Origin: Kuschelorhynchus macadamiae
Lineage: Eukaryota; Arthropoda; Insecta; Coleoptera; Curculionidae
DNA length: 64,000 nucleotides
Assembly (NCBI GenBank): GCA_030620095.1
Contig: JAUTXW010004707.1
Span: 558,001-622,000, forward strand
Reading direction: 5' to 3'
In this document: positions 33,835 through 45,320 of the stretch, piece after piece
Layout of the letters: every line of letters starts with the position of its first letter
Numbering within the stretch: the stretch's first letter is position 1
Position numbers and translations under genes: made by a program
Notes under the pieces: generated by a model
What the model was told of the DNA's origin: nothing
Database searches by the model: none
The model's input: only the letters and a program-made list of their open reading frames with translations

Positions 33835-35740
33835 AGTTTTTAAACATTTTCCGCTACAAAATTTTGTCAGTTCATCCCAATATCACACTTATTTTTTTTG
33901 TTAAAAATCGGTAAAAGTCCTTTCCCGGTATTTCCCTCGTTATGATTCTTTTTCCATTTGTTAGGAGTAGTGAATTGTGACCCAATTTAATTCAGTTCAC
34001 AGTCACAGTATAAATTTGTTACATAGACTGTCTTTCAAACTTTTTTATTGGGCGCCATTTTGTTCCTACCAATATTCTACCAGTTTCTTTCTGCCTATGT
34101 CACACTTGACTCTGGAGCATAATTTAAAATAAATTCCATGTAGTTTTTACATGACACAAACAGCCATTTTGTTACGTCATGTTGAGTACGTATCAGTTTA
34201 TCCATTTTTCACATTTAATTTTTCAGCAAAATTTAAAGTCAATTGAACAAGACTTTTAATTTGATTTTTTAAACATTTTATTTGGCCGCCATTTTGTTTC
34301 GCTATCTTAAATTCGTACCACAACATTACCGGTTTATCTCTATTAGCATACTTAATTCTTACACAAAAATTGTAATTAATTTAATAAATAGTGTTTTCAG
34401 GCTGATTTTTTAAATAATTTATTAGACCACTATTTTGTTTTGCTATAATGGATATATACCAAATTATTACCAATTCTTTCCTATGTAACACTTGATTTTT
34501 GTGCAAAATTTGATTTAAGTTGGACAATTAGTTTTTGTAAATAATAATTTTTTTAACATTGTTCCGCCATATTGGATTTTTAACAAAATTTTACCAGAAC
34601 ATCCCTGTCTGACCCTTAATTTTTGAAGTCAATCAGGTAAGTAGTTCTTAAGCTATACCGAGAACTGACAAACAGACAGACCGACAGACGGACCGAGGGA
34701 ATTGATAAAATATTTTTTTGGCGTCTAGGGACGCTAAAACGTGAAGATATGTAAAACCTGAAAGGGTGATTTTTTCACGATTACAAACATTTTATTTCGC
34801 CCCCATTTTATTCGGCCATCCAGAATTAGGACCACAATTTTACTAATTGCCGTACCAAATTAGATAATAATAATAAATAATAATAACACCCAATTTCAAA
34901 TAATTCCATTAAGTAAGTGTTTTTGGGCTGAATTGATTCCAACATAATACTTTGATGGTTGTGCAAAATTTGAGATAAATTGGGTATGTACTTTAAAATT
35001 ATTAATGTTTTTAACATTTAACTGGGCCGCCATTTTGTTTCGCCATATTGAATTTTCACCAAAATGTTACTAGGTCATTCCCACAGGACCTTTAATTTTT
35101 AATCAAAATTAGAATGTCAATCGTGTAAGTACTTTTTGAACTATTTCACGTATAGGCAGACATACAGATCGTCGGAATTGAGAATATAGGGACCCTGAAA
35201 CGTGAAGATCTGAAAAAATCTCGGATGGTGATTTTTTCACAAATACAATACTTCCCTTTTACGAGGGAAGTAAAACATTGAAGTTACTTGAATAAATCGT
35301 TTCTCCGGCATATTGAATCTGCACCTAAAATTGATTTTGTGTAAAATTTAACAAAACTTGGCTAAACCCTTTTTAATAATAAGATTTTGTTAAGCCAATT
35401 TTTTTTTCGCCACAGTGGATTTACACCAAACAAAATCTTACTAGTTCATCTCTAATTTTCATATAAATTTTGTATCAAATTGGAAGTCAATTCGATAAGA
35501 AGCTTTTAATAGTAATTTTTTAAACATGTTATTAGGTCATCGTTTTGTTATGATTTCGATTCGTAACAAAATCTGAACAGATTATCCCCATATCAAATTT
35601 GATTGTCGTTCAACATTTAAAGTGAATTGGCTGAGGAGTCAGAGGTAGAGATTGACCGAAAATTATTTTTTTTCTGCATGTAAACACCCTGAATCGAAAA
35701 GATCTGCAAAAACCTAAGGAAGTAAGTACCTTTTTTACTA
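33835..35740 (+). repeat. Dispersed repeat family, copies e, f and g in tandem
   Basis: The longest run of the family. Unit heads GCCATTTTGTTTCG, GCCATTTTGTTCCT and GCCATTTTGTTACG occur about every 110-150 bp, each followed by ACCAGTTTAT and AATTTGA. Two closing blocks (GACAGACCGACAGACGGACC near 34675, and near 35155) are followed by TCTAGGGACGCTAAAACGTG and GTGATTTTTTCAC. The second ends in the palindrome at 35250-35271; a third, more decayed copy follows. Confidence 0.88.
35250..35271. repeat. Terminal palindrome of the dispersed repeat
   Basis: ACTTCCC and GGGAAGT arms around TTTTACGA. The same sequence in inverted form stands at 8671-8692 and 54867-54888, each time at a repeat boundary. 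Confidence 0.8.
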
Positions 35741-35744
35741 CTTT

Positions 35745-37639
35745 GACACTTCCCTCTTCTGTTGGAAGTGAAAAAAGTCTTTCTTGAGCGTTGTTAACTA
35801 CAATACTCATAAAGATGGCGAAAAAGGTCATCACCTTTTCAAAAACTGCTCAAATTTTTGCTAACGCAGTCTTATGTCATCGCGAATTTGACGTTTGTGA
35901 AATATAAACAGAAGCAGAATATAGGTATATAATAACAACAAGATAGATTTACAGACCACATTGTTGATTCCTGACCTTTGTTGTGAGGAATAATGTTCAT
36001 ATATTATTATTTTATTTTATGTTAGGCAAATGAAGATCGCAATTTTGTTTTTTTTAGAGCTCATCGGGCCTCTATAGTTTAGCGAACTTTATAAAGGGAG
36101 TCGCGGCCTGATCAGCTCTAAAAAGAGCTAAAATGACTCATTGTGCTTGCTGCGATGCAGGGCATGTTCCAGACAGGGACCATAGTATCCTTGCTATGAC
36201 TTTGGTGTACAGTGGAATCACAATGTATTAAAATAATTGCTTCCAAAGAAAGCTAGGAATCAACAGTGTAATCAATGGCGGTCGAGGTTTTAGCCAGCGG
36301 AGTAGTTGTTGAACTCAATTTTGTAATTTTGCCATACATGGGGTTCGCATTGCTGTTGTACTTATTAAAGAGGGACTTTTTGCGATTTGCACTGGCCCGC
36401 AAATCACCCAGTTGACCATTCCAGACTTCTTTTTTGAGGTTTTTCGAAGTCACGTCTATGCGAACAACGATTAGAACTGAACACCCGACAAGAAATGGAG
36501 AATTTATGGCCAGAGGTTTTGATGTAATTTATAAAAATGCTCCAAAACTAGCTTCAATTCTTTTCACTCTGGCTGCGGTCATTTGACCGATATGATATTC
36601 ACGACTAAAAAAAAATGAGACTAATAAACAAAACAAAATAAAAAAATCTTCAAACGGAATAATTTTAACCAGTTTTAAACAAAGCTAGTGCCTTACAGAA
36701 TAGAGAGATTACAATAGCCACCCTAGATGAACCTAATGCATTCATTTTTATTTAAAGTTTTATCCCTAAAAAATATTAATGTTACTGTTAATGTTAACTA
36801 TAAAAATTAGTCGTAAACGTGAGATACATAACAACCTACCTTTATAGCAAATTATTCTCTGTTTATATTCAGCCGATGAGTTCACAATTAACCACACTAG
36901 ATGCACATTATTACCACGCAGTTATTGAGTAATGTAGTCGGACCTTAAAAACCGCGAACACAAAAACTGCTAATATAGAACTACAGCCAGAGAAAAAAAT
37001 TAACGATGTCGGCTTGGCAGCATCTCAGACAAATGAAACACGACCCAAGACTGTTTTATATTATTATTATCATTAATTATTATTTTCCTTGCTGCTATCT
37101 ACTTAACGTTACGTCTACCAGTTGAATAAGATAAGTGATTCGAGTCTAGAGATGTACTTGAGGTCGAATATAATCAGATATTATTTTAAGTTAGTTATTA
37201 TTAAAATTTATATTCTATTATGAATGAGAGCGTAACTTGTAAATAAAGTTAAAAATCAAAAATATGAAGCATCTATGACACGTGAGATAAATTTGGTTAG
37301 AAACTAATTTTGTTTAAACAGATATTGGTAAAATATCCCCGAAAACCATTGGGTTTAAATCTGTATTGCAATTTTAAGTACTACATATTAAAGACATTAA
37401 CGGATTAGACTAATTGAAATTGTTGCCAGACGTTTCTCTTTTTATTGACGAGACATCTCGAAACAATTTTACTCCGCGACATTTAAACAAAAGAGATCTT
37501 TTGCACTTTTTTGATACGAGAAATGGTTTAGCAGTAAATAATTATATTATTTGGGACATAAAAGATTCAAACAATTGAAGTAACAATAATAACATCTAAT
37601 ATAAGAAAATGAACCAGTAACTGCAGGAATAAAATTGTA
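35745..37639. other. Non-coding stretch with one imperfect hairpin
   Basis: No recognisable gene. AGAGCTCATCGGGCC (36057) and GGCCTGATCAGCTCT (36107) form an imperfect inverted repeat around about 35 bp. A 66-codon frame at 36253-36453 on the minus strand shows no family motif. Confidence 0.4.
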
Positions 37640-38560
37640 TTTTAATAAACTGTTAGAAATAGCTTCTTGGTTTTGCATTGGTATTTTATAGACAGGTTAC
37701 TTCAAGTGTCCCTACAAATAAAAATCAAGGGGGTTTAAATCTAGAGACCCTGGTGCCCACGGTTAATTCTCTTCTTCAACTACCTTACTGCTCCATCGTT
37801 TGATTTAGGTATTCTCTGGCAATTACGCTGAAACGAGCGGGAGCTGCATCATGCATGAACCACGTGCTTTGAATTTCTAATGGTACATTGTGCAATAAAA
37901 GAGGAAGTTGATTTACCAAAAAGTTTGGGTAATTTTCGCCATTCAGTCGAAGTGGATGAAAAAAAGGGCCTATTTAGTAATCACCCAATATTTCTGACCT
38001 CACGTTTGATGAAAATTGGTATTGAAAATGTCTATCTGATGTACATATGAATTTTCCAAAGACCAAATATGATTATTTGGAAGTTTGTGACAGCATTTTT
38101 ACAAAAAGTCTCGTCCGTAAAAAGCGCATAATTTAAAAATTGTAGATTTTCAGCTAATTTCCCAAAAAACAATGACACATTAACGCGATGGGGAAAGTTT
38201 CTTGGTAGAAGGGCTTGTACACTTTAAAAGTGGTATGGATATAGCTGATGCTCGTGCAAAATTCATTATCGAATCCGGATTTCCCTTCACAGCGTCTAAA
38301 ACAGCTTGTTCCAATTCCGGCTGCGGCTATTCGTGGCCTTCCAGGAATGTCACGTGCCGTTGCAAACCTCCCAGTTTCAGCTTAACGGTAAAGAATATTG
38401 GTAAATATTTCAGCAGCAGGCAGTACTCGGTTAGAATATCGCTCCTGATAAATCCGACTAGCTTCCCGCGCATTCCCATTGGCAAGGCCATATACAAAAT
38501 GCATGTTGGCTAAATGGGCATTATTTCTCATATGATCCATAATTTACAAACAAAATTAAT
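37640..38560 (-). pseudogene. Mariner-like (DD41D-clade) transposase relic
   Basis: On the minus strand the N-terminus at about 38515-38420 reads NMHFVYGLANGNAREASRIY and RYSNRVLPAAEIF, the same pattern as the intact DD41D protein. Further down, WFMHDAAPARFSVIAREYL near 37870-37820 holds the second catalytic Asp, and WAPGSLDLNPLDFY with GHLK near 37760-37700 is the third block. The first catalytic block lies in a decayed part and is not clear. Several stops and frameshifts. An open frame on the plus strand at 38202-38513 is only the shadow of this gene. Confidence 0.78.
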
Positions 38561-39179
38561 CAATAATACAATAATAATCACTAATAAATGCTAAAACTAA
38601 AGAAATAAATTACAGCAACAACTAACTGTCCAATTATTATTAATTGTTTGGGTTTATTGACAAATGATGCACTTCCAAAGCCAGAATAGAATAATTCAAC
38701 GAATACATGCATATGTAAGGTTTTTCGAATTTTCGGATTAACAAGAAATCACTTTTGAGTTATAAACACATAGTTACATTAACAAGAATCTGGAAAAAAT
38801 ATTACACTTACTTTTATTTTTCTAGTTTTCAATATTTTCTGATTTTATTTTCATGCAACTCAAAGAACAATAATTTATCGGTGATCCGTTGTACGTATCA
38901 AAATAACACAAATAAAAAGATAAAATTTCTTTTATCTCTTTATATATGAATCGTTTTTTTTTCACCATACAGGATAGCCTTAGAGAATACTAGAGTCTCT
39001 TAAAAATGCAAATATTTTTAATTTCCATAATGCTTAACTTTTTCCGAAACACGATAAAACAGGGAATATTTTTTCATACATAAGCAACTTTTCCCTTAAT
39101 ATAGGATTAATCTAATGGGGTGAAACAATTTCTTCAAATAAACAAATCTTCTATTTGTTTATTTGAAGGTACGTTTGCA
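38561..39179. other. Non-coding stretch with a perfect hairpin
   Basis: CTTCAAATAAACAAAT (39132-39147) and its exact reverse complement (39153-39168) enclose a 5-nt loop CTTCT. No gene. Confidence 0.6.
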
Positions 39180-40425
39180 GCGTTGCGTTGTTCTTCGGAC
39201 GTGCAAATCCAAATATGCACGCCTGGTTGAATTTTCAGGAGTCTTTCTAAAATATAACAAATATTGAGCAGCTCGTCAGTCAAAACTTGACGACGGCAAT
39301 GTCTCCTTCTTGTCTTTCTGCAGTTTTTAATTTACCCTAAATCGGTAAATCCTGTCAAAAATCTTCTTTCCTGGTGGTGCCTTAACGGAAATTTAGTTTA
39401 TAATCCCCAAAAGCCAGAGTTCGATTTTTATTGTTTAACATAAAACACTCTAACATCAACTTCTTCCTGTATAGTTAAATACTGTTAGACAAGAGGATAA
39501 ACTCAATAAAAAAAAAGGCGATATAATATTATGTGTCAAGATTTGTGTTATTCTGACAAAAATCAAGAACAAAAGATGCGTTCAAAGCCAACTTCGGTGA
39601 ATATGTACATGTATGTGCCGCAAACAATATAAGTCCTAGGACCAGTGTTTCTTAAACCGAATTTAAGTTCTCAGAATCACTTAGATCTTCTAAATCATTT
39701 CCAAACTCTTATTAAATATGGAGTGTCTCCTGGGAGGCAAACAAATTTAATTTTAAGGCAAAATTGTGCTCCATATCAGAAATGAAGAAAAAGCAAACAA
39801 TACGAAAACACAACATAGATAATAGAATGGATTGTGGGTGGTCTTAATGATCTAGTTCACAAACACACGACAAGAACAATGCAAACAACTATAAATCATT
39901 ATGTAAATAATAATATTTGGTTAACAATTTTTGGAAATCTCATTTGTTAAAAAAATATTTACTGAAAATAATCGTCTATAAATAAGATAATCGTCTATAA
40001 GTGCGATGCCTCAGACACATGTTAATATATAAACGTTGAACTCTTCGTTTAGATCTCTATTTACATCTAACATAATACACAGGCGGTTACATTTGAAAAT
40101 GTTGAGAAAAATAACTATACGCGAAATTTGGAAACACTGGCTTTTTTTTTTAATTTAGGAGTTGGGTACTAGGGAGTAAATAAAAACTAATTTGTTTTTT
40201 TATGGCTCAGGCAGAGTTTTCAAAAAATACCAAAATACCTTAAATATACCGGTCTAAAAATGTACCTACCAAATAATGATGATAAATGTCAATAAATCCG
40301 AGACGTTGCATCACAAACCCATGGTTGAAAGCATCATAAATAGCGCTATTTGAATCCGTATAAATATACAGTGTGTCTCATTTAACATTGGTTGGTACCT
40401 GCCCACGAAAAATGATGTACCATAT
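39180..40425 (+). mobile_element. Rearranged mariner derivative, copy A
   Basis: N-terminal transposase text (LLYFRKTPENSTRRAY) lies on the minus strand at 39370-39180, whereas catalytic-region text (VFLKPNLSSQNHLDLLNHF, ILRQNCAPYQ for WQQDGAPYH) lies on the plus strand at 39620-39790. A terminal repeat at about 39930-40425 (GTCTATAA, CTGTAT..., GTGGGCAGGTACC in inverted sense) matches 57703-58060 inverted. The head-to-head arrangement is shared with copy B at 57703, so it predates the spread of both. Confidence 0.65.
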
Positions 40426-43400
40426 ATATTCGGAAATAAAATAAATTAAACACTCGAATTACTCGAATTAACGTTTGTATTCAATTTTCCATCTCGTGTA
40501 TTTTTTGAGATAAGATAGTGTACCAAGATAAATGGGTTACCCTGTACATAATATATTTTCTTTATGATACATTTTTGCCAGTATTACTGACCAGTGGCGT
40601 AGAAACCTATATGGTCACGCAATTTGTCACCATTATTTGACTTTATTTTTTTTGTTTTGACATTTTTGAGAATGTGATGTATGCACTTATTCTCTGATTA
40701 ATTTTACAGAAAAATATACTCCAAGTTTAATTTGATAAATCCAACTGGGCTTAAGGTATTTCAATTTTAAATAATGCCGAACATTGTTAAAATTAGGATT
40801 AGGATGGAAACAACAGCCACTGGAGTCTAACTTAAAAACTTGACTTAAAATTAAACTTCAGAGTTCAGATCCATATTAGGATGCCATTTTTTGCAGTTTG
40901 ACAGCTGTCAGTTCTAAATGTAAAAACGTGTATATCACAAATACTATGCAGTACGCAAAAACATTAATCTAGTAATAAAATATAATAAAATATTTGTGTT
41001 TTATTGTGTCTTAAAATATTATTTAATTTCTGAATTAAAAAAATATATATCCTTACTTTAAAGAGTGTTACCCACTCAGAATCACCCTGTAGTCGAAAAA
41101 AAAATTATAATCAAACCTGTTTTGAGTAAACCCCTATAAAAAATTGCTTGTGTATGAAATAAAGAGAATAAGTTTGTCATGTTTTATTACCTTGCATAGT
41201 TGAAATAAATGTTTATGTATACAAATGATTACGGTTTTTTAGGCAAGTTTAATGTTTCTCGAATATATTTTTATTTTTAGGTTGCTATTTCATCGCTCTG
41301 GTGCTACCCTGTGTAGTTAAAGAATATTCAAAAAAAAAATGTACAAAAAAACTGTACAAAAACATAGAAAATATAAAAAAACTTTTCAAAAACATGTTTT
41401 TTTTTAAATTTTTTTTCTTCTTCAGGAGCTGCCTCATCATTTTAGATCTGCTTTGTATGAATGGTGGACAAAACAATATTTCAAAAATATTATGCATTTT
41501 TTTTAACATAATGAAATGAAAATCTCAGAATGTCTTAAACAAGTAAAAGCCTCTCTCTACCTATTATATAAGTGCTACATATACGATCTGATCAAAATAT
41601 TTAATTTCTGATCCTCCTAGTATAAATAAAATCCATATTAACTGCTATTGCACAGCCTATGTAAAACATCTAAAACCGTGATCACCGAGATGGTCACTGA
41701 TGATGATGATTATAGCTTATAGAAGCATACCATCCGGCAATAGTTTCAGCTATACCCAGTACTTAATGTAAAAAATGAAACATGCTGTTGGATCCTCCGA
41801 TTACTGGAAAATGCCACTACTCCGGACCGAATGAATATCTTTGTTTACAACCCCGTAGACATATAACACGCTTCTTTAGTTTAGCTCAGATGTACTACAT
41901 TTGAGCGTGGATGCATTGCAATTTTTCACAAAATAATACAAATTAGAATTGATTTGTCAAGTCGCCCTACGGCACTTTTAACACATTTTATTTGAAATTC
42001 CGTTACGTTTTATGAATGTGACTGTTGTTGTGAGTTAATATATGCGTATTTTGAAAGATTTGTTTATTTCTAGCATATATTTATTAAATTAGTTGTTTTT
42101 TTTTTTGAAATTACGAATATAAATAATTCTCCAACATAATGTCTAACAAATGAAGTTTGTTTTGTATCTAAACTCTGCTAACTTAATTGCATGTCATTTA
42201 TTCAGCCGGTAAGCGCTGTTGCCAAAGTAAATTTTATCATATTCTTTGATGTGTAATATTTTTTTATATATATAGATGGGTTGGTGCAAATCAAAGTGGA
42301 AAGGAATTTGGTGGATTGGTGCCGGGATAGTACCGGGTTAGGTTAGGTTAGCAAAAATATTTAGGGTCAGTTTCATATTTAGTAGGCAACCAGTTCTACA
42401 CATATTATGTCGGAAGGGAAATTGGGCATTTATTTGGTTTTATTATCGTTAGTAATTTAAGCATTTTTTGACTTATAATTAATAAAAATGCGGATTAGGT
42501 TAGGTTAGGATTCAGGGAACAAAAATTCGGAGTCTACATTAAAACACGGTTTTTTTAACAAAAACTTATACTCTTAGATGGATGTGTTCCGTTAGCGTCA
42601 GGTTAGCCCAGGTTCGTTGAATAAACCATCATTAAAGCCATAAAATCACATGCAAAAAATTCATATCTGAAATAAGCGCGCACTTTAAAGTAGCGTGATT
42701 AACGAGAGCGATTTAGGGTCCTGTGATTCATACCGGGTTAGGTTAGCACGAGGTTTGTTAATAAAACTATCGTTAAACCGTTTTGTTTAAATTTAGTAAT
42801 ACTATTTGTTATATATTTAAAGAAAACCAAATAAGTTTGGCAACAGTGCATATAATTTAGAATCTGTATTTTGTCAAAAACTTCATAATTGACAGTTTAG
42901 CATTGGAAAAGTCTTAGACAAGGAATTCTTTCCTTGTCTAAGTGAAAAGTAGTGAAATTTCTGAAGTTTCATGGTTATGTATGGAAAGTTTTGTGATTTA
43001 AAAAAAAACACGCTTCATCTTCGCTTTTTTTCGCTTAAATATTGTATATTTAAGGTAAGCTTCCTAACAAAACCGAAAAAGGTAAAAAATCGAGACGTAT
43101 TAAATCGTACTAGACCCTATAACACGAAATGAAATCACACATACTAAAGTGAGCAACACTAAATACCGCATATAAAATAAAAAAAAAACATAAAATTACT
43201 TCTGGGGCATACCTTTAAATGTATATCTATTCTGACTAACCCTCAAAGAGATATTTAAAAATTTCTGAAAGCATTTCGAGTTAAAAACATCGCGTCCCTG
43301 TCAAACTGTTTATTCTCACATGGCCATCAAAAGTTCAGCGGGCAATGCTAGGCCACCTTAAAAATGTCTCAATTTTCTATCAAATGGAAATTATGTGCAT

Positions 43401-44509
43401 TTTTAAGGAAATTCAATTTTACCCTATTTTTCGACATTGGATAAAAAGAATGTAAATCTATGTCTTGCAGAACAAAGATACAACTTTTGATATATTTAAT
43501 CGTTTTTATCCCAGGAGGTACCGATACGATTTTACGGAATGGGAACCAGAATTCGTGCACTCTATAATTAAAAAAAATCTCAAAATGCACCCTTAACATT
43601 GATCGAGTTGATTTTTACACCAGTATCTAGAGAAAATATGGACGTTTCTTTGTAAATTTACTTGATTCACCCAGGATCAATTGTTCATATGCTACAGAGC
43701 CAAACGTAAAACCATAGCAAAACATATGGACAGAACATCGCAAATTTGTTTCTAAATGGCTCGACCTGAATAAACCGGAGAGTAATTTTAGTGATTTTTG
43801 AATTCCTCAGGAGATATTTGTTATCCCATAAACAAATTCCGCCCCTCGTTACTCCCCTCGAAGAAAAATAGTGAAATATGGGAAAAATGGAAGGTTTGAA
43901 ACAATTTTTTTTTAGTTTTTCTGCAAGCGGTCGGCTTTCTTGTCATTTGAGGTATAGGCATACTATAATGATTTATAGTTCCCATTGAACCTCATTTTGA
44001 CCTTGGCAAAGTAGTCAGAGTTTCGACTCGGCAAAATGCCTTCAAAGTTACTCCTTTTTTTACCCATTTTTTATTTTTTAAGTGATATCAAAATTTCAAA
44101 AAAAAAACCGTTTCTGGAATACTCCCATTTGAAATGATATTTATTAATAAAATATATATTCAATACATCAAATATTTTATTATATAACTGTTACGAAATA
44201 AGACATCTAACAATAGATATATCACATAAACAATTTCATTAAGTAATTAAATATAAAAATTCTGTACTGGGCGTCCATTTATTTGTTCGAAGTTTTCTCT
44301 GACGAATCTGTTATAAACAATGGGCTATTTTAATTTAAATTAATTATTTTATTTCGTATTAGATCTTTATGATGACTAAGATTTCATAGGAGTCAAATCG
44401 GGGCTGTTTACTGGTCATTGGCGCATTTCTTCCGATTCATTCAGGAAACATTCCATTTAGGTAATTAAACATAGCAGGAATATTGTGAGGTCTGTCTCTC
44501 TGTCCGAGT
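40426..44509. other. Four kilobases of AT-rich DNA without a recognisable gene
   Basis: Only random short ORFs, some in A/T homopolymer runs (41300-41520). A perfect hairpin lies at 42913-42942. Three short TTAGG-type runs (GGGTTAGGTTAGGTTAG, 42334; TTAGGTTAGG, 42496; GGGTTAGGTTAG, 42736) occur within 420 bp. Confidence 0.5.
42913..42942. repeat. Perfect 13-bp hairpin with TTCT loop
   Basis: CTTAGACAAGGAA, loop TTCT, then TTCCTTGTCTAAG. No T-run or gene nearby to suggest a function. Confidence 0.9.
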
Positions 44510-44558
44510 ACTGTCTTTTTAGACATTTATACTGGGCGCCATCATATTGGATTCGCAT
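44510..44558 (+). repeat. Dispersed repeat family, copy h, part 1
   Basis: TATACTGGGCGCCATCATAT and TTGGATTCGCAT; the text continues at 50211 on the far side of the gypsy element. Confidence 0.7.
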
Positions 44559-45320
44559 TCTAGGAACGTATGTGTGTGCTTGATTAGCTATATATCCAAT
44601 ACATTCCTTTTTTTATATGAACTGTGACAGTTTATTGAAACACTGTTAAAACGAAATAAAATAAGTCTATTGAAGTAGAACAACAAAATTCACATCCGAC
44701 TTCTTGCAAGTCCAAAAACAGAGTCCTCCTCTAATATTAATATAAATCTCAAGAAACATAAAGTTCCACTCCCTGTGCCAAAATTCCTCGCTTTGATTGG
44801 TCCTATTCTTTGGCAAAAGGGGTTTTTTCTATCTTCGTAAACTTTCCCATGGTCAAAATAAAAACATTCATTACAGATAGTAAAATGGGAATTTGGAGAA
44901 AGCTTTACTAAGAAGGGTCGTTTCGGTATTTTCCTATCATAAACCCTTAATGCAATAAACAGTTTACTATCGGTGATGGTTCCTACTATCGAACGTGTAA
45001 CGACATATTTTAAAATCGTACAAAGAAGTGTTATACAAATAAAAATTAACGGATAGCATACATGAACCTTAAAACTAAATTAGACTCTAAATGCCGATGG
45101 AAATTCCCACAATTATGTATAGAAAACTAAGTACCTACAAATTGTTACATTTCTCAATAGCAATAGATAATTAGCCTAGATTAAAAAAGTAAATGTAAAA
45201 TAAAATAAATATGTACAGTATGTTATGCAGTAACAATGAAAAGAAAAATAAATATATACAGTGTGATATGCGCAAATTTTAACTTTGGCAGACAAATGTG
45301 GGAGACATTCAGTCGCCACA
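44559..45320 (-). repeat. Gypsy 3' LTR
   Basis: Direct partner of 49446-50210. Starts TGTGGCGACT at 45320 in coding sense and ends TCCTAGA at 44559. Confidence 0.93.

Noticed and set aside
36253..36453. 66-codon minus-strand frame
   Set aside because: No homology pattern, no start context and no neighbouring coding signal.
38202..38513. 103-codon plus-strand frame
   Set aside because: Antisense to the mariner N-terminal region read on the minus strand.
41285..41519. Overlapping frames on both strands rich in Lys/Phe
   Set aside because: Low-complexity A- and T-runs with no motif.
42334..42747. Telomere proximity
   Set aside because: Only short isolated TTAGG-type runs; no true telomeric array and no telomere-specific retroelement.
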